From assembly GCA_033558025.1 (NCBI GenBank), contig JAUCEF010000005.1, forward strand, positions 186,001 through 250,000: a DNA stretch of 64,000 bases, given 5' to 3'. The position numbers and the translations under genes were made by a program. Positions 42,176-53,166 of the stretch are shown piece by piece. Positions within the stretch are counted from its first letter, which is position 1. Every line of letters begins with the position of its first letter. The notes under the pieces are model-generated. The model had not been told where the DNA came from. It saw only the letters and a program-made list of their open reading frames with translations, and did no database searches. Source of the DNA: Phytophthora sp. 'mugwort' (taxonomy: Eukaryota; Oomycota; Peronosporomycetes; Peronosporales; Peronosporaceae).

Positions 42176-43740
42176 AATCGTGTAAATCATTCCAATGTTC
42201 GTCTTATTTGTTTTGTTTCGGCCAATTATATCTTTACATGTATATATTAGCTCTGTGCGGACGCGTTTTCCTGTTGCTGTGCCCCATATATGACGGATGC
42301 TTTTCATTTGGGGGGGGCGGCTTTCACCGTTGTTGTCTGTACATGTATTATACCTTATTATTCGTGCGACCTAAATAGTGCATCATACTTCGTACTAAGT
42401 ATGCACTGTCATATTAATTAGTCGTGCACACAAATAGTCATGAACCTAAAACGTCATAACCAAATTTAGTCGGCTTCACTGGTGGCCGCACAGTCTCGAC
42501 GAAAACAGTCACAATGACAGCTCACCACAACAAGAACCTAATGGCGGAGCTCAAGCGAGAACTCCAGCACGTCAGCTCGCTGCCGAGTCGCGTCCAATGC
42601 GTTGAGTGGATGGAGATTGTGACCGGCCTCAGAACACCTTGCGAACAGGAAGTGCGACTTCCGGAGAGTATACAAACGCTCAGTGAACGGCAGTCCACAA
42701 GTCCCTGCTCTGAGGGGACTGTTACCAAACTAGGTAGATATAATGACTGGATATGTGTATAGGTGATCTCCTTAATGCGTCAGCATACTAACTGTTAGTC
42801 ACCTATAAAGTATCATAGATGTTGTCCAATTGGGTGGCTATAAGGTCCCTTTTACCATGTGTGTGGTACCCGTCGGTGACGCCATTGCACGAACGTCATA
42901 GTGATGCTCGCTACATCACAGGGGTACTTGGGTACACCATTCTGAAGAGTGACTTGGCACTCTTCGTGCAACCCCGTACATCCCCCCCACTCAGGTTCGG
43001 TTTACCGACCACCCAGAACCAGGGAAACGAAGTCGCCGCCTTCCACTCTCCAAGTCGACTTCGCTGCGGTTAGTTTCAGCATCTGGCTCATTTCCGTTTG
43101 AGCCCCGAGCACTTTCACGTACACTCTTCTTCTCGTCTTCCACGTCAGCCTCAAGTATGACCAAGACTCGGTCTGGCAGCGGTGCGAAAGCGCTTGCTAA
43201 GCCTGTTGTTTCCAAGCAGAAAGCTTAGAGCTCTAAGCCGTGTGGCGAAGACTGCTTCTAAGGGATCCACCAAGGTAGCATTCAAGGTGACTCCCCAAGG
43301 CGCCCGAGCCGCCTGCGGAGGTTCCTGAGCTCCTCGTGGACTATGAGGAGGACTCGGACAAGGCTCCCATGTCTTGGGGGCAAGAATGACCTCCGGAACA
43401 ACTCGCCAAGGGCGGGACGGTACGAGGACGTCGAAGAATACATCTATGTGCGTGCGTATGATAAGTGCGGTGCAGGGAAAGGGTCCTTGTCCTTGGAGTG
43501 CCGTCCTGATGCAACGGATGCCTATCGTGGAGGTCTTCGGGCAATGTGTCGCTATGCGGAGCCTTGTGCGGCGCGTTTTGCGCTGGATTTCCGGTGGAAA
43601 GATTCAAATTCGGTTAGAACTGGACTTGATCTGGGGCTAGTATGCGGCGTGCGGAAGGGACTACACCCTAAAGTGTGCTGCGTCGTGCTCTATTATTCGC
43701 TTCTTGTTCTGGCTCGGGTGGGGCTGTTGAAGTGAGGATC
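42176..43740. other. Unclassified mobile-element DNA
   Basis: Short frames only. A plus frame at 42514-42762 (MTAHHNKNLMAELKRELQHV, 82 residues) starts cleanly but has no known relative. From about 43340 plus frames (SGTTRQGRDGTRTSKNT, YEDVEEYIYVRAYDKCGAG) look like a decayed gag region ahead of the gypsy integrase. No reverse transcriptase, RNase H or protease motif was found. Confidence 0.5.
42377..42407. repeat. Imperfect inverted repeat (hairpin)
   Basis: AGTGCAT-CAT-ACTT and its complement AAGTATGCACT face each other around a short CGTACT centre; the left arm has a 3-base insertion. It lies about 200 bp after the transposase relic and might be a terminal-repeat fragment or a small MITE-like palindrome. 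Confidence 0.6.
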
Positions 43741-44750
43741 ACCTCTCTGGACCGTTCTCGTTGCTGGTAGTGGATGCGATCGGTCCCTAACCGGTCACGG
43801 ACAGTGGCAACCGGTACATACGTCTGCATATTAACTATTTCACGAGGTGGGCTGACGCGTTCGCCGTAGAGCGGTTAGACTCGATTACGTTCGTCGACAC
43901 GATGTTAAACGGAGTGGTCGCTCGTCATGGTGTCCCGTCGCGGTTGCTAAGCGATAACGGATCGATTTTTACGTCCGAAGTGGCCAAGTCCTTCTACCAT
44001 ACTTTTGGTATTAAGAAGCTGTTCGGTGCCGCTTACCATCCTCAAACGCCAGGACTCGTGGAAAGGTTTAACGGCACACTCATTGGAATGCTGAGAATGC
44101 ATGTGAGCGAGGCGCAGAACGATTGGGATGTGTATCTGCCAAGGGTCCTGTTCGCGTACAGAACGGCTTATCACGAGGCTCTCGGAGACTCACCGTTCTT
44201 CTCGCTGTACGGGCGCGATCCCGTGTTGCCTCTAGACGTGGCTTTCCTGAAAATAGGGACCAAATGGAAAAGTAGTGAGGTCGCCCAATACCGTCGGGAA
44301 CTGAAACGTTCCCTAAGATCCTCGAGGCATCTAGTTGAGCGTCAGTTGGTGAAATCCTAGGATCGACATGAACGTCGGCTGGAAGGACAAGTTGCAATGC
44401 GCTACGAAGCAGGTGACCCTGTATGGGTGTATCAACATTTTAAGGCTCGACGAGGCGAGACCCGAACGAAGAAGCTCGCATTTCATGGCATGATCCGTAC
44501 CGAGTGATGGAACGGATGAAGCACAATAGTTATCGGATCGAGATTCCGTCGCAACCCGACCGCGTGGGCCCCGTGAACGTGAACCGCCTGAAGCGTTACC
44601 AAGGCAGGTGGACGCGACGTACGTGACGGAAGTGCCTCCAGACCTCGATGACGAAGAGGAAGACGGACCCTTAGAGGTGTCCGACCTCCCTTTGTCGAGC
44701 TTCACAGAACGAAAACGATTGGACGTGAGGATACTGTGATTATGGGAACG
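43741..44750 (+). pseudogene. Ty3/gypsy retrotransposon integrase relic
   Basis: Plus strand. Before the open frame, NYFTRWADAFAV is readable with upstream stops; then MLNGVVARHGVPSRLLSDNG, AKSFYHTFGIKKLFGAAYHP and QTPGLVERFNGTLIGMLRMH give the integrase core with the D, D and E region of Ty3/gypsy elements. After a stop at 44360, YEAGDPVWVYQHFKARRGET continues the C-terminal GPY-like region with frameshifts (HNSYRIEIPSQPDRVGPVNV). Protease, reverse transcriptase and RNase H are absent and no paired long terminal repeats were identified, so this is a truncated, inactive fragment. Confidence 0.85.
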
Positions 44751-45110
44751 GATGCCCCGCTGCTCGAGATAGTTGCAAAAAGGGCGGTGAAGCGGTCTGT
44801 GGAAAATACTTGGCCCTTACTGCAAACTAGGAGACGTTTTGGCTACCGAGAGTGGTACTCACCCCAGCGTACGGTACTTTGATTTTATCCTACGAACAAG
44901 CCGAGAGATAGAGGAATGATTTGCCGCCTTTACGGAGAAGTGCCCATTGGCAGATGCTAACGCTGAAGTAGATGATGATTATCTACGTCTGGTGTAGTCG
45001 CGGAAGGAGTGAATGGTTCTCGAGTTCGAGTGGAACGGTCATATTATGGATTAAATTGGTGAGAAAACGGAAAGAGAGTGGAGTGGTTTATTTTTATATT
45101 TATTTAATGA
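44751..45110. other. Non-coding mobile-element DNA
   Basis: Between the integrase relic and the minus-strand ORF relic. It may include a degraded 3' LTR, but no match to an upstream copy could be established by eye. Confidence 0.4.
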
Positions 45111-46795
45111 ACAAACTAGTGGGCCCCGGGTCCTACTTGGTCCACTCGCGGTAGTCTTGTGGGGAGTCGTGCTCGTGGAGACTTCATCGTTGCTGGAATA
45201 CGCTTCATCGCTGGGCGCCTTGTCTTCGTTGTCGGCGTCCTCTTCGGGCGCGTCTTGGTCAGCCTTTCGTCGGCGTCTTCGTCCGGAGAGTCGAGTTCTC
45301 GCTGGTCTTAAATTCGTCGTCGGAGCTGGACTGCTCCGAAATAGCTCGGGTCTTAGAGGTTTTACGGGGTTTCGTCAGGAGGATGGGCGGTGTTAGTGCA
45401 AGTGCTGTGAATCCGGTCTCGACTTCAAACTCGGAGTCTTCGTCTCCTTGCTCTGGATGACTTGAACGCCTTCTCGTCGTACACGGCGACCCTTTTGCCG
45501 CCCAAAATTAGCTGGGCGACCTTGACTTGAATAACATTGAGCGTGGTATCTGAAAGAAGTTCCTTCCAAAGGCCGCTGGAACGGCTGCCGACCCACGAAA
45601 GAACTGGTGGGGAGCCGCCCACGACGTCGAGCTTCGCGCGGGCCAGCGCCTTGTCTGACCGGTGCTGGTGGGATTAAACAGCTGTATCTGCTCGAGAAGC
45701 TCTGGAATGGGTGAAGAGCCGTCGGCGTCGGCGAGGAACGGGTCTAGCGCACGGGCGATAGCACGGTGATATCGGGAATCGGGAACGGTTGCGTCGTAAT
45801 AAAGTGACGAGGTCTTCTTGGGCTGGGCCGGTGGCGTCCTTGGCATCGACCTAGTGCTTGGCCGCCTTTCCACCCAGCCACATCATGGTGTCGTGAGCAC
45901 TGTTCTTGTACCTGTCTAAGAAGCCGTAGTACCCGAACTCCTCTATGTTGAAACTGAGGAACCTGATCCTGGCGATAACGGTTATCAGTTTCTGTTTGTG
46001 GCGCACATCTGACATGGGGGTGGGTGCGTACAGCGCACAGTCGAGAACAAGCGACGAAAGCGCATCCAAAACCGCCAGTGCATGAGGTGAAGCCTGCACT
46101 GCCTGTACGCTTGGAGTTGTACCAAACCCGTTGTGATTTCCAGGGGTACGCGATGCGGAACGGCTCCTTGCCTTGGTCGTGGGCTGCCTGCTGGATCTGG
46201 GTTATATCTTTCTTGATTTGGTCGGGAGTGTCGTCGGGCAAGTGGAAGTCGAAAGTGAGTTGCGGAACGGTCTTCTTCTTCATGGTGGCAGTCTTCTGTT
46301 TCTTCGCGGGAGGAGACTTGAGCTCGGTGCCGCTGCGAGTTGCCGGGCGCTTGATCAAGCGCGCCTGGTCCACAGTCGGCGTAAAATTGGAATGCTTGGG
46401 GGCCTCGCCCTTGACCATCGAAACGGGCGGAGGCAGCGGTATCGCTGGGCTTTCCAGGAACCCAGGTTTGTCTTAAAGTACGGAGACAACTAGTTTATCA
46501 AGGGCTTTGACCCCTGCGGGAGCCCCATTGTCGGCGAGGCGTTCAGAGACCTCCGATACATGGCAATTAGGGCAGGGGAGTGGCCGGGGTCGGTGTGCGC
46601 CGTCTCCTCGATCTGATCGACGGCCTCTTCGTAGGCGAAGGCTTCGTAGGCGGCGAATGCGTCATGGCTGGCGAACTGGGGGCTTGTTGGAGGAATTGCG
46701 GACTGAGAAGGGTTCGGGAGTGGCGAAACTCTCTTTTGATTGATGCGTTTTGACCACGGTCCCTTTCCCTCCTTCTGAGTGCGACAGGACGTCAC
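45111..46795 (-). pseudogene. Gag-like or unclassified element ORF, frameshifted
   Basis: Minus-strand reading starts near 46795 (MTSCRTQKEGKGPWSKRINQ), runs through PTSPQFASHDAFAAYEAFAY and TDPGHSPALIAMYRRSLNAS, then shifts frame to PTVDQARLIKRPATRSGTEL, TVPQLTFDFHLPDDTPDQIK, then ALSSLVLDCALYAPTPMSDV, FNIEEFGYYGFLDRYKNSAH, SRSSGLWKELLSDTTLNVIQ and an acidic Ser-rich tail near 45180. At least three frame changes and a stop occur. Composition (basic and Pro-rich start, globular middle, acidic tail) resembles a structural element protein, but no named family was recognised. It is head to head with the next relic. Confidence 0.55.
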
Positions 46796-47075
46796 GTTTG
46801 AGAACCGTTCTCGGAGATTTTGTCATTTCGTCCATTTGTGGACGACAGATATCGATGTTTGATGGATGCTTCGGCGTAGAGGACCGGATCTATTTAATGG
46901 GGACAGGAACCAGGGACTAGAACGGTCCAGTGAAGGGACTCAGTCAGGAAAGGTCTACCGATTATGGGTTCTGATGGATACTTGGACTAGCTGCTTCCTG
47001 ATTGATGGGTGTTGCCCCTAATCGAGCTTGGCCGTTCCGACAAGACCGGTAAAGGTTTAATCTACCGACACTGGA

Positions 47076-48110
47076 ATGGAGCTAATCTATGAACTAATTG
47101 AATGGAGTGTCCGGTGGGGAGAAACGGCAGCGACGGTCGGCTACGAAGCCGTCGGTTCCCTCCGTAAAGAACTTATGTATCTTGTCGTCGGGATCGCGAT
47201 CTGGACGGTCACCGAGCCTATACGGGGGGTTGGCCGCCCGACTGTTCTCGGCTACCAGTCTATTCGTCTGCAAGTGGGCTGCGCTCGCCCAGTTGTGCGT
47301 GTCGATACAGATGGTATGTGCGGGGACCAACGTGCAGGGCCAACCTCGCCAAACTATACTGTGGAAAATCTATGAGGCTTTGTTGGCTACGCTTATGGTC
47401 GTGTTGGTGGCAAGTCGAGAGAATCAAAAGCGTTGGGTAGACTTCTGTACAAATTGCTAGATGCCATTCACGAGTATTGGTGCGTGTTCTTGCCTAACAC
47501 GGTGGAGCTCACCTGGCAATCGACGGTGTGGTACGTGACCGGACTCGAACTGGAGAGGATGCTGACGGTTAACCGCGCTTGGCTCGTTGGACAAGCGTTG
47601 TGGACGGTCGCATCACTAATGACGTACTCCACGTTCTACGGAGTGCTGTACTCATACGAACTGGTGGAGTGGGTTTGTCGAGGACTACCTGGAATTTTCG
47701 CTTCGCTTTCGCTGTAGTTGCTATCAACTATCAATTTGTCGATTTGAACGGAGCGGTTGGCTACGAAGGCCTAATGGTGAGCCAAGCCTTGCAGGGCTTC
47801 GATATGACCATATTGATGATAAGTTTCACCAGTCGCTGCTGGCGTTTGTATGAAGCATCTACTTACGGCCGTACGCCTATCAAGATGGCCGGTGATGGTT
47901 ATGCTGCTTGGTGTAAAGAGGTTGAGGAACAAGAGCAAGCGGAACGGCTCAGTGAAGCGTTCTGGCGAATGGGCGGAGGAGGAAACCGTCCCGCCAAACC
48001 AAGCCGTGCGGAAGAAGCCCGCCGTACGGCCTATGCTCGTCGAGATAACGAGCTTCAGTCGGGAGGATGTCCCGAGTCCAGACGGAGGTTATCGCCGGGG
48101 TAGGTCTGGG
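47076..48110 (+). pseudogene. Multi-spanning membrane protein ORF inside the mobile region, frameshifted
   Basis: Four consecutive overlapping frames describe one hydrophobic protein: MELIYELIEWSVRWGETAAT with ELMYLVVGIAIWTVTEPI; ILWKIYEALLATLMVVLVA; LVGQALWTVASLMTYSTFYG with LYSYELVEWVCRG; FAFAVVAINYQFVDLNGAVG with FDMTILMISFTSRCWRLYEA. A hydrophilic tail with YAAWCKEVEEQEQAERLSEA follows. It cannot be translated as one chain without frame changes, so it is dead. Membrane-protein ORFs are unusual cargo for retroelements; its relation to the head-to-head minus ORF 280 bp away is unknown. Confidence 0.55.
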
Positions 48111-48600
48111 CCACGGCTTGCGCGACAGTCCAGGTTGAAGAACTGGTTGACACCCATTGGTCGGAGGACGGGAAGGCGAATGGGGTCTGGTCTACACCTG
48201 CCTTCAGTATACCGTCAGCCTGGGTCGGGTTTATCAACGGTCTGCGGCTCGTCCCTGTTCCCGGTTGGGGGGGACGATGGGCCATTTGCCAAGAAGGGCC
48301 GAGCTGCGAGGACTCAGGTCACGGAGGTAAGTACGGACGACGAACAAGTGTGTGTTGGTGGAACGGTCGGAGGGATGACAAGTGCCTGACCCGTGGGATG
48401 GGGGCGGGCGTGTCAAGGTCACGAAGGATGGCGTGCGGACTCCAGAGCTGAGAGAGCGGCTCTCTGGGGCCTCATCGCCCAGGTTTGAGATAGTCAGTCG
48501 TGAATTTACCCGGTGAATAACAAGTTGCGTTTTATATTAGACTTTGTTTGTTAGCAATGCTTTGAGACCTATAAGCGTGTATTACTTCTATCCAGCGTCG
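48111..48600. other. Non-coding mobile-element DNA
   Basis: GC-rich then AT-rich sequence without recognisable coding capacity. It may contain the edge of the membrane-ORF element. Confidence 0.4.
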
Positions 48601-49246
48601 ACTATCCTACACCGGGACGACTCCCGACACGAGGATGGTGGAAAAATGAGATCAGTCCACCGCTGAGCACGGAAGAGTCGACCGCAGCCTTTGGCTGGTG
48701 AACCACATTCCCGTGCCGCCCGATCTCACCATCCTGCTTGTCTCCTTTCCAAAAGACAAGAGGAAGCAGCTTGCGTCTGCTCACTATGACAGCGAGCACA
48801 GCAGTGATCCGCATGGACGCCCGAAGCCGGTTGACTTTCAAGACGACATGGCGGGCACCAATCACGTCTATCATTTGACGAGATGATCGGCGAGACGTCT
48901 AGTAGCTCAAATAGCTTACTACTCTGTCCGTGAGCATGTCGTCGATGAGAATGGTAAGATTGGTGGTGCGGCATAAAGACAATCCGTAGCTGCGCATGAA
49001 CCCGTTAATCCAGCGGTCAGTCGCATTAAAGTGAGCGTTGCCCAGCTCAGACGCAGCCAGGCGCTGCCCGGCACCACGGACCCAGTCGCGCGCCAACTTT
49101 TCCTTGGGCAACCGACGGAACAGGACTTGGTTGAAGAGGATGTCCTCAACATCAGCAAGGCGGGGCTTTGTACCCGCGCTGTTCAAATGGATTCGCAAAG
49201 CTGGGGGCTTGCTTGATAGCGGTGTGTGTTCTACCAGTACGGACAT
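48601..49246 (-). pseudogene. Second DDE-type (pogo/CENP-B-like) transposase relic
   Basis: Minus strand. The 5' part, ADVEDILFNQVLFRRLPKEK, WVRGAGQRLAASELG, FNATDRWINGFMRSYGLSLC, resembles the CENP-B-type helix-turn-helix region of pogo-like transposases. After frame breaks comes the DDE region start (VVLKVNRLRASMRITAVLAV, LPLVFWKGDKQDG, VVHQPKAAVDSS). The first catalytic Asp block and everything after the second are missing or broken. Not closely similar to the relic at 40.8-42.2 kb, so it is an independent insertion. Confidence 0.7.
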
Positions 49247-49712
49247 ATGAAATCTTCCACCCTCGCTTTCATTTTGGTAGTGGGTAGCCGCGCGAGAAAG
49301 CGCGACATTGTTGCGTTCAATTCATTCGACTATCTCTTTTTGCGCGACGTTGTTGCGTTCGATTCATTCGACGACGGCCATAGACTTCGACACACGGTAG
49401 GCAGGCATATTAATCAGAGCTTTGAAATTGCTGAATGAGGCAGCGAAGTGTGTGAGAAGGCTGTGTTGGCCTGTTAGCAAGCTTCTAGAACCCGTGTAGT
49501 GTGCGCAATAAGTATACTATTTGGAACGGTATACAATTATCGGAGTATGAGGTGAAAAAAAAGTGCAAAAGTATTTTATTCGAATATTCGTTACACTTAA
49601 TAATAGATATTCACGGAGCTTTTTGAAGCTTTTCGCACAAGTCGCAGACTATGTGGCAGCAGACCGCTGTCACATAGCTGCTAGCGGCACACAAATCTAC
49701 GAGACCACCAAA
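49247..49712. other. Right edge of the mobile region and upstream region of the b5 fusion gene
   Basis: Contains a short imperfect direct duplication (GCGACATTGTTGCGTTCAATTC near 49301 and GCGACGTTGTTGCGTTCGATTC near 49343), with no gene. The downstream gene is taken to start at ATG 49713, although its frame is open from 49563 without an ATG. Confidence 0.5.
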
Positions 49713-51206
49713 ATGCCGTGGAACGCGAACAACAATCAGGCGGGTGATATCCGCGCGCCTGCGATGGCGGCGGCGCTTCGTCTCAAGCAGCAGCAGCAAG
49801 GGACCACAGGTGCGGCTGCGAGTTGGACGCAATTGCTGCGTGTGGAGGAGCTGGACGAGCTGGGCCTTGCTCCAGAGCTGCTGACAACGGTACGTCACTG
49901 CGCTCTACTGCACCCGGAAGACTTTCCCGTTGATGCTCCGGGGCGCGATGGGGCAGCTCTAGTGCACCCGAGATTACATGCGCAGTTCGTAGTGGCGGTG
50001 CGCCCGCATGAGGCGGTTCCGCGCGGCTCCATCGCCTTGTCGCACGCACAGCTGATCAACTTGGAACTCTGCAGGTTCCAGACGGAGAAATGGACGCTCT
50101 TCACAGAGCGTGTGCCTATTGTCAACGCTGTGGCAATTGAGATTCGTCCGTTATTAGAGGAGGAAGACGACGATAGTGACGACGGGGACGAGGTGACGAC
50201 TGCGGCACTATCAGCTGCTCCGATCGTGACGAATGCTAAGGGGTTTGCAGCGGCGTTTGTCAAGTATACGTGGCAACGAGTGCTGACAGAGCATGAGCGG
50301 CTCGTGATGCCTTACAAGGATGGTCGGAAGTACTTTATTCGCGTGTTGGAAATTGATGCTGAGGATGAGGACGAGACGGAATTCACGATGCCTGACTCCT
50401 ATCGTGGTCGCGTGGACGAAGACGTCCAAGTGTTTTTATCGTCGGAAGGAGGGCAATCCTCGGCGTTTGAACTGTATAACGCGACGCCAATTGTCGCAGC
50501 CGGTCTAGCATCGATGCGCTCGGATGTCGTCACAGTGCTCACTAATGACGAGGAAGAGTTCCCTGTCAAGAAGAAACTCCTTTTCCCGTGTATTAAGCTT
50601 TCGTCAGCCGTGCTTTCGGGCAGAGGTGTGCACAAGGACGCATCAAGTAGAATTCAAGTGGACGTGGATTGCTGCACATTTGATCGCGTCCTGCTATATC
50701 TTGAACACGAAGCACGAGACGACGGCACTGAGTTTCAATTTAACCCCTCGGTTATAGACGATCTGTATGCAGCGGCAATTACAGTGGGATGCATCGGCCT
50801 GCAGGATGTTTGTCAGAGACGCTTTGGAGAGTTCGAGACGCGCGTGCGCAAGGAAGCTATCCGCTGGGAAGAGGTGGTTCGACGCAATCAATTGGGCGAG
50901 GTGTGGCTCGTTATGCAGGGAATGGTGCTGGATATTACGCGATGGATTCCAGAACACCCCGGAGGCTCCGAGTTGATTGTCCAGGAAGCGATGAATGTGG
51001 ACTCGACCGTCATGTTTGAGATCTACCATGCCAGCCGCCAGTCGTTTCGCTACCTCAAGCAGTTCTACATTGGTGAGCTCTCGGAGTTCGACATTGCGGC
51101 GATGCCCAAGCCAAAAGAGCAGTCATCTGAAGCATTTATTCAAGAGCTGCAGCAGTACACGACATGGCGCATCAAGCCGAAGGAACACACGTTCAAGAGC
51201 TTTTAG
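49713..51206 (+). CDS. NSF/CDC48-N-like, SKP1/BTB-like and cytochrome b5 fusion protein
   Basis: Single exon, 497 residues; ATG in CCACCAAAATGCC context. N-terminal part (about 50-145): LVHPRLHAQFVVAVRPHEAV and GSIALSHAQLINL resembles the double-psi N domain of NSF/CDC48. An acidic insert follows (EEEDDDSDDGDEV), then a further barrel-like segment. The middle (about 270-380), TVLTNDEEEFPVKKKLLFPC and FDRVLLYLEH with YAAAITVGCIGLQDVCQR, is SKP1/BTB-like. The C-terminus (about 386-458) is a cytochrome b5 fold: VWLVMQGMVLDITRWIPEHP then GGSE (HPGG heme motif near residue 415) and a second His in FEIYHASRQSF, both axial ligands present. No membrane anchor. Function unknown; it could be a heme-dependent adaptor. 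Confidence 0.8.
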   Translation: MPWNANNNQAGDIRAPAMAAALRLKQQQQGTTGAAASWTQLLRVEELDELGLAPELLTTVRHCALLHPEDFPVDAPGRDGAALVHPRLHAQFVVAVRPHEAVPRGSIALSHAQLINLELCRFQTEKWTLFTERVPIVNAVAIEIRPLLEEEDDDSDDGDEVTTAALSAAPIVTNAKGFAAAFVKYTWQRVLTEHERLVMPYKDGRKYFIRVLEIDAEDEDETEFTMPDSYRGRVDEDVQVFLSSEGGQSSAFELYNATPIVAAGLASMRSDVVTVLTNDEEEFPVKKKLLFPCIKLSSAVLSGRGVHKDASSRIQVDVDCCTFDRVLLYLEHEARDDGTEFQFNPSVIDDLYAAAITVGCIGLQDVCQRRFGEFETRVRKEAIRWEEVVRRNQLGEVWLVMQGMVLDITRWIPEHPGGSELIVQEAMNVDSTVMFEIYHASRQSFRYLKQFYIGELSEFDIAAMPKPKEQSSEAFIQELQQYTTWRIKPKEHTFKSF

Positions 51207-51256
51207 TGGGGTTACACTGTCGTTTTTAAAATGGTAAGAGGTTAGCATATGTCGTG

Positions 51257-53080
51257 TTACAAGTTACCGTTTACTCCTACTGTTCGTGTAGGGCACTGTG
51301 GGAGGTGAGGAGCGTGTCGAATGACGCATAACGCCTTCGATGTGTGTGTATTGAGCTGTTTTCCTGCTGCATAGTACCCATCAAGCACAGGTTGAGCTGC
51401 GGACGATCCGAGCGCGCAGTACACGTTGTCAGCGCCGCAAGCGTGTTGCTGGGGGTTTGGAGATGCCACGTCACACCAGTAGCCAGGGGAGCAAGGAGCG
51501 CAGAACTTGCCATTTCGTGAGTATGACCCCGCTGGACAGGGCGATTGCGTTGCTGAGATTGAGCCTCGTGGACAGACGTATCCATCTTGACATTTCCCAG
51601 AGCAGGTTGTAGACGCAAGGCCAGATGTGGCCCCGTACGTTCCTTCAGAACAAAGAAATTGGACCCCGCCGACACAAAATCTTCCAGGTGGACAAATGGT
51701 TTCGTCTGTACGAAGCCCAGCTTGTGTCGCTACGGTGAAGTATCCGCTATGGACAGGGGTTGGCATGGAAGAGCCTTGACGACAAAATGATGTCCGCAGT
51801 GTGCACGGATACTGCGTGTAGTCTGCTGTTCCTATGGGACTGGAAGTGCACAAGTGGCAATTGTTAGTTCAAGATCACCATTGCTACAAACACAAGTGAT
51901 TTTGTTGTCAACCAGTAGAAGCCAGCGGGGCATGGAGCAGTACACGCAGCCGTCGACAAGCCTTCAGTCGCGCCGTAGGTCCCCGACGGACAAAGTCTTT
52001 TGACACCGCCAGTGCAGAAGGACCCTTTCTCGCAAATGTGCTGATCGGATCCAGTTGTTTGGTTCTGTACGGCAAGCCGGTTACCTTCAACATACTGCAG
52101 CGCGAGTTGCTCTCCTGTCACGGATGTGCCAGTATACGCTTTCCAAGTGGTATAGTAACCTGTTGTAGCACTCGTTGGTACGGACGAACCTTTGGGGCAA
52201 AACATGTCTACTGCCCCACACTCTCGAGGCATTATGGTCGCGAGCGGGCAGTAGTATCCTGCTTGACAAGGTGATGGCAGACACGACAATACTCCGTTGA
52301 CTGTAGCGCATGTACTCGAGCACGCAGAGCTGACGAGGCCTTGTGTCGCCCCGTACGTCCCTGCAGGGCATGGCGTTGGAGTGATCGTCCCAGTCTCACT
52401 GCAGTGTATGAAATAAAGATGATAAGGCCCAAAGCGACCAGGACCAACAACCTGCAAACCTATTGAACGTACCAGTAATGACCAACTGGACAGAGACCGC
52501 TGCATTGAGCATTTGTCAGCCCGAGTTCATCACCGAAGGTACCTGAAGGGCATGGGATTGGCACAGCTGTAGCTTCGAGGCAGTAAAATCCTTTCGGGCA
52601 TGAAGCCGAACACTCTGGCGAAGTGGCTTTCGTCGAGTCTCCAAAGACACCTGCAGGACAAACTCGTCGTATCCCGAACACACAATAGTAGCCCTTTTCA
52701 CAGCGTATTTGCTGTCCTGCACCACCTTTCAAGTTGTCAATAATTGGCAATTTTGTCTGATCAGTTGGAAAAGTGATCGTATAGTATCCCGCATCCACAT
52801 GACGACGCTCAGCACTGCCACGTGGACAGTAGAAGATAGAAGTACCGCAAGGCTTTTCTCGAGATGAAGTCGATCCTTCAGGGCAGAAGAAACCAGCGGC
52901 ACACAATCCGGAGCACGATGGAGACGTGAGACCAGGTACAGCACCAAATGTGCCTCCTGGGCAGCGTGAACACTTGACACCGTCGAAATACGTGCCAGCC
53001 TTGCACAGGAACGCTTCGGTTATGGGAATCACGACAGTCGTGGCAATGACACAGCATGTCGCTCTGATAAACCGACCCAT
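51257..53080 (-). CDS. Secreted cysteine-rich GCC2/GCC3-repeat protein
   Basis: Three exons, 53080-52473, 52398-51913 and 51839-51257, give 558 residues. Start chosen at ATG 53080 because it opens a signal peptide (MGRFIRATCCVIATTVVIPI, cleavage probably after TEA). The rest is repeats of the GCC2/GCC3 (ephrin-receptor-like) type: CPGGTFGAVPGLTSPSCSGL, CPAGTYGATQGL, CPSGTYGATEGLSTAACT, CSEGTYGATSGLASTTCSGK, with partner blocks such as CPKGFYCLEATAVPIPC. Both introns interrupt a YC motif at the same phase (TAC TG / T), a sign of internal duplication; the second has a weak GTTGAC donor. Repeats fade at the C-terminus (after DGYYAAG), where a late frameshift is possible. No membrane anchor is seen, so probably secreted or wall-associated. 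Confidence 0.82.
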
Positions 53081-53166
53081 TACGAGCAAGACGGATAAAA
53101 AATCTAAATGGCCGAAAAGACGCGATTTTAAGTCTGGAAAATACAAGCCAGAAGCTTTAATTCACG
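53081..53166. promoter_or_regulatory. Minimal 86-bp divergent promoter
   Basis: Entire interval between the start codons of the GCC2/GCC3 gene (minus) and FAM221 gene (plus). Both transcription starts must lie in or overlap this space or extend into the neighbouring reading frames. No TATA box. Confidence 0.5.

Noticed and set aside
43741..44750. Functional retrotransposon
   Set aside because: Integrase has stops and frameshifts; protease, reverse transcriptase, RNase H and paired LTRs were not found.
51277..51675. Alternative minus frame as continuation of the GCC2/GCC3 protein
   Set aside because: No splice donor between DGYYAAG and that frame was found; kept only as a possible late frameshift.
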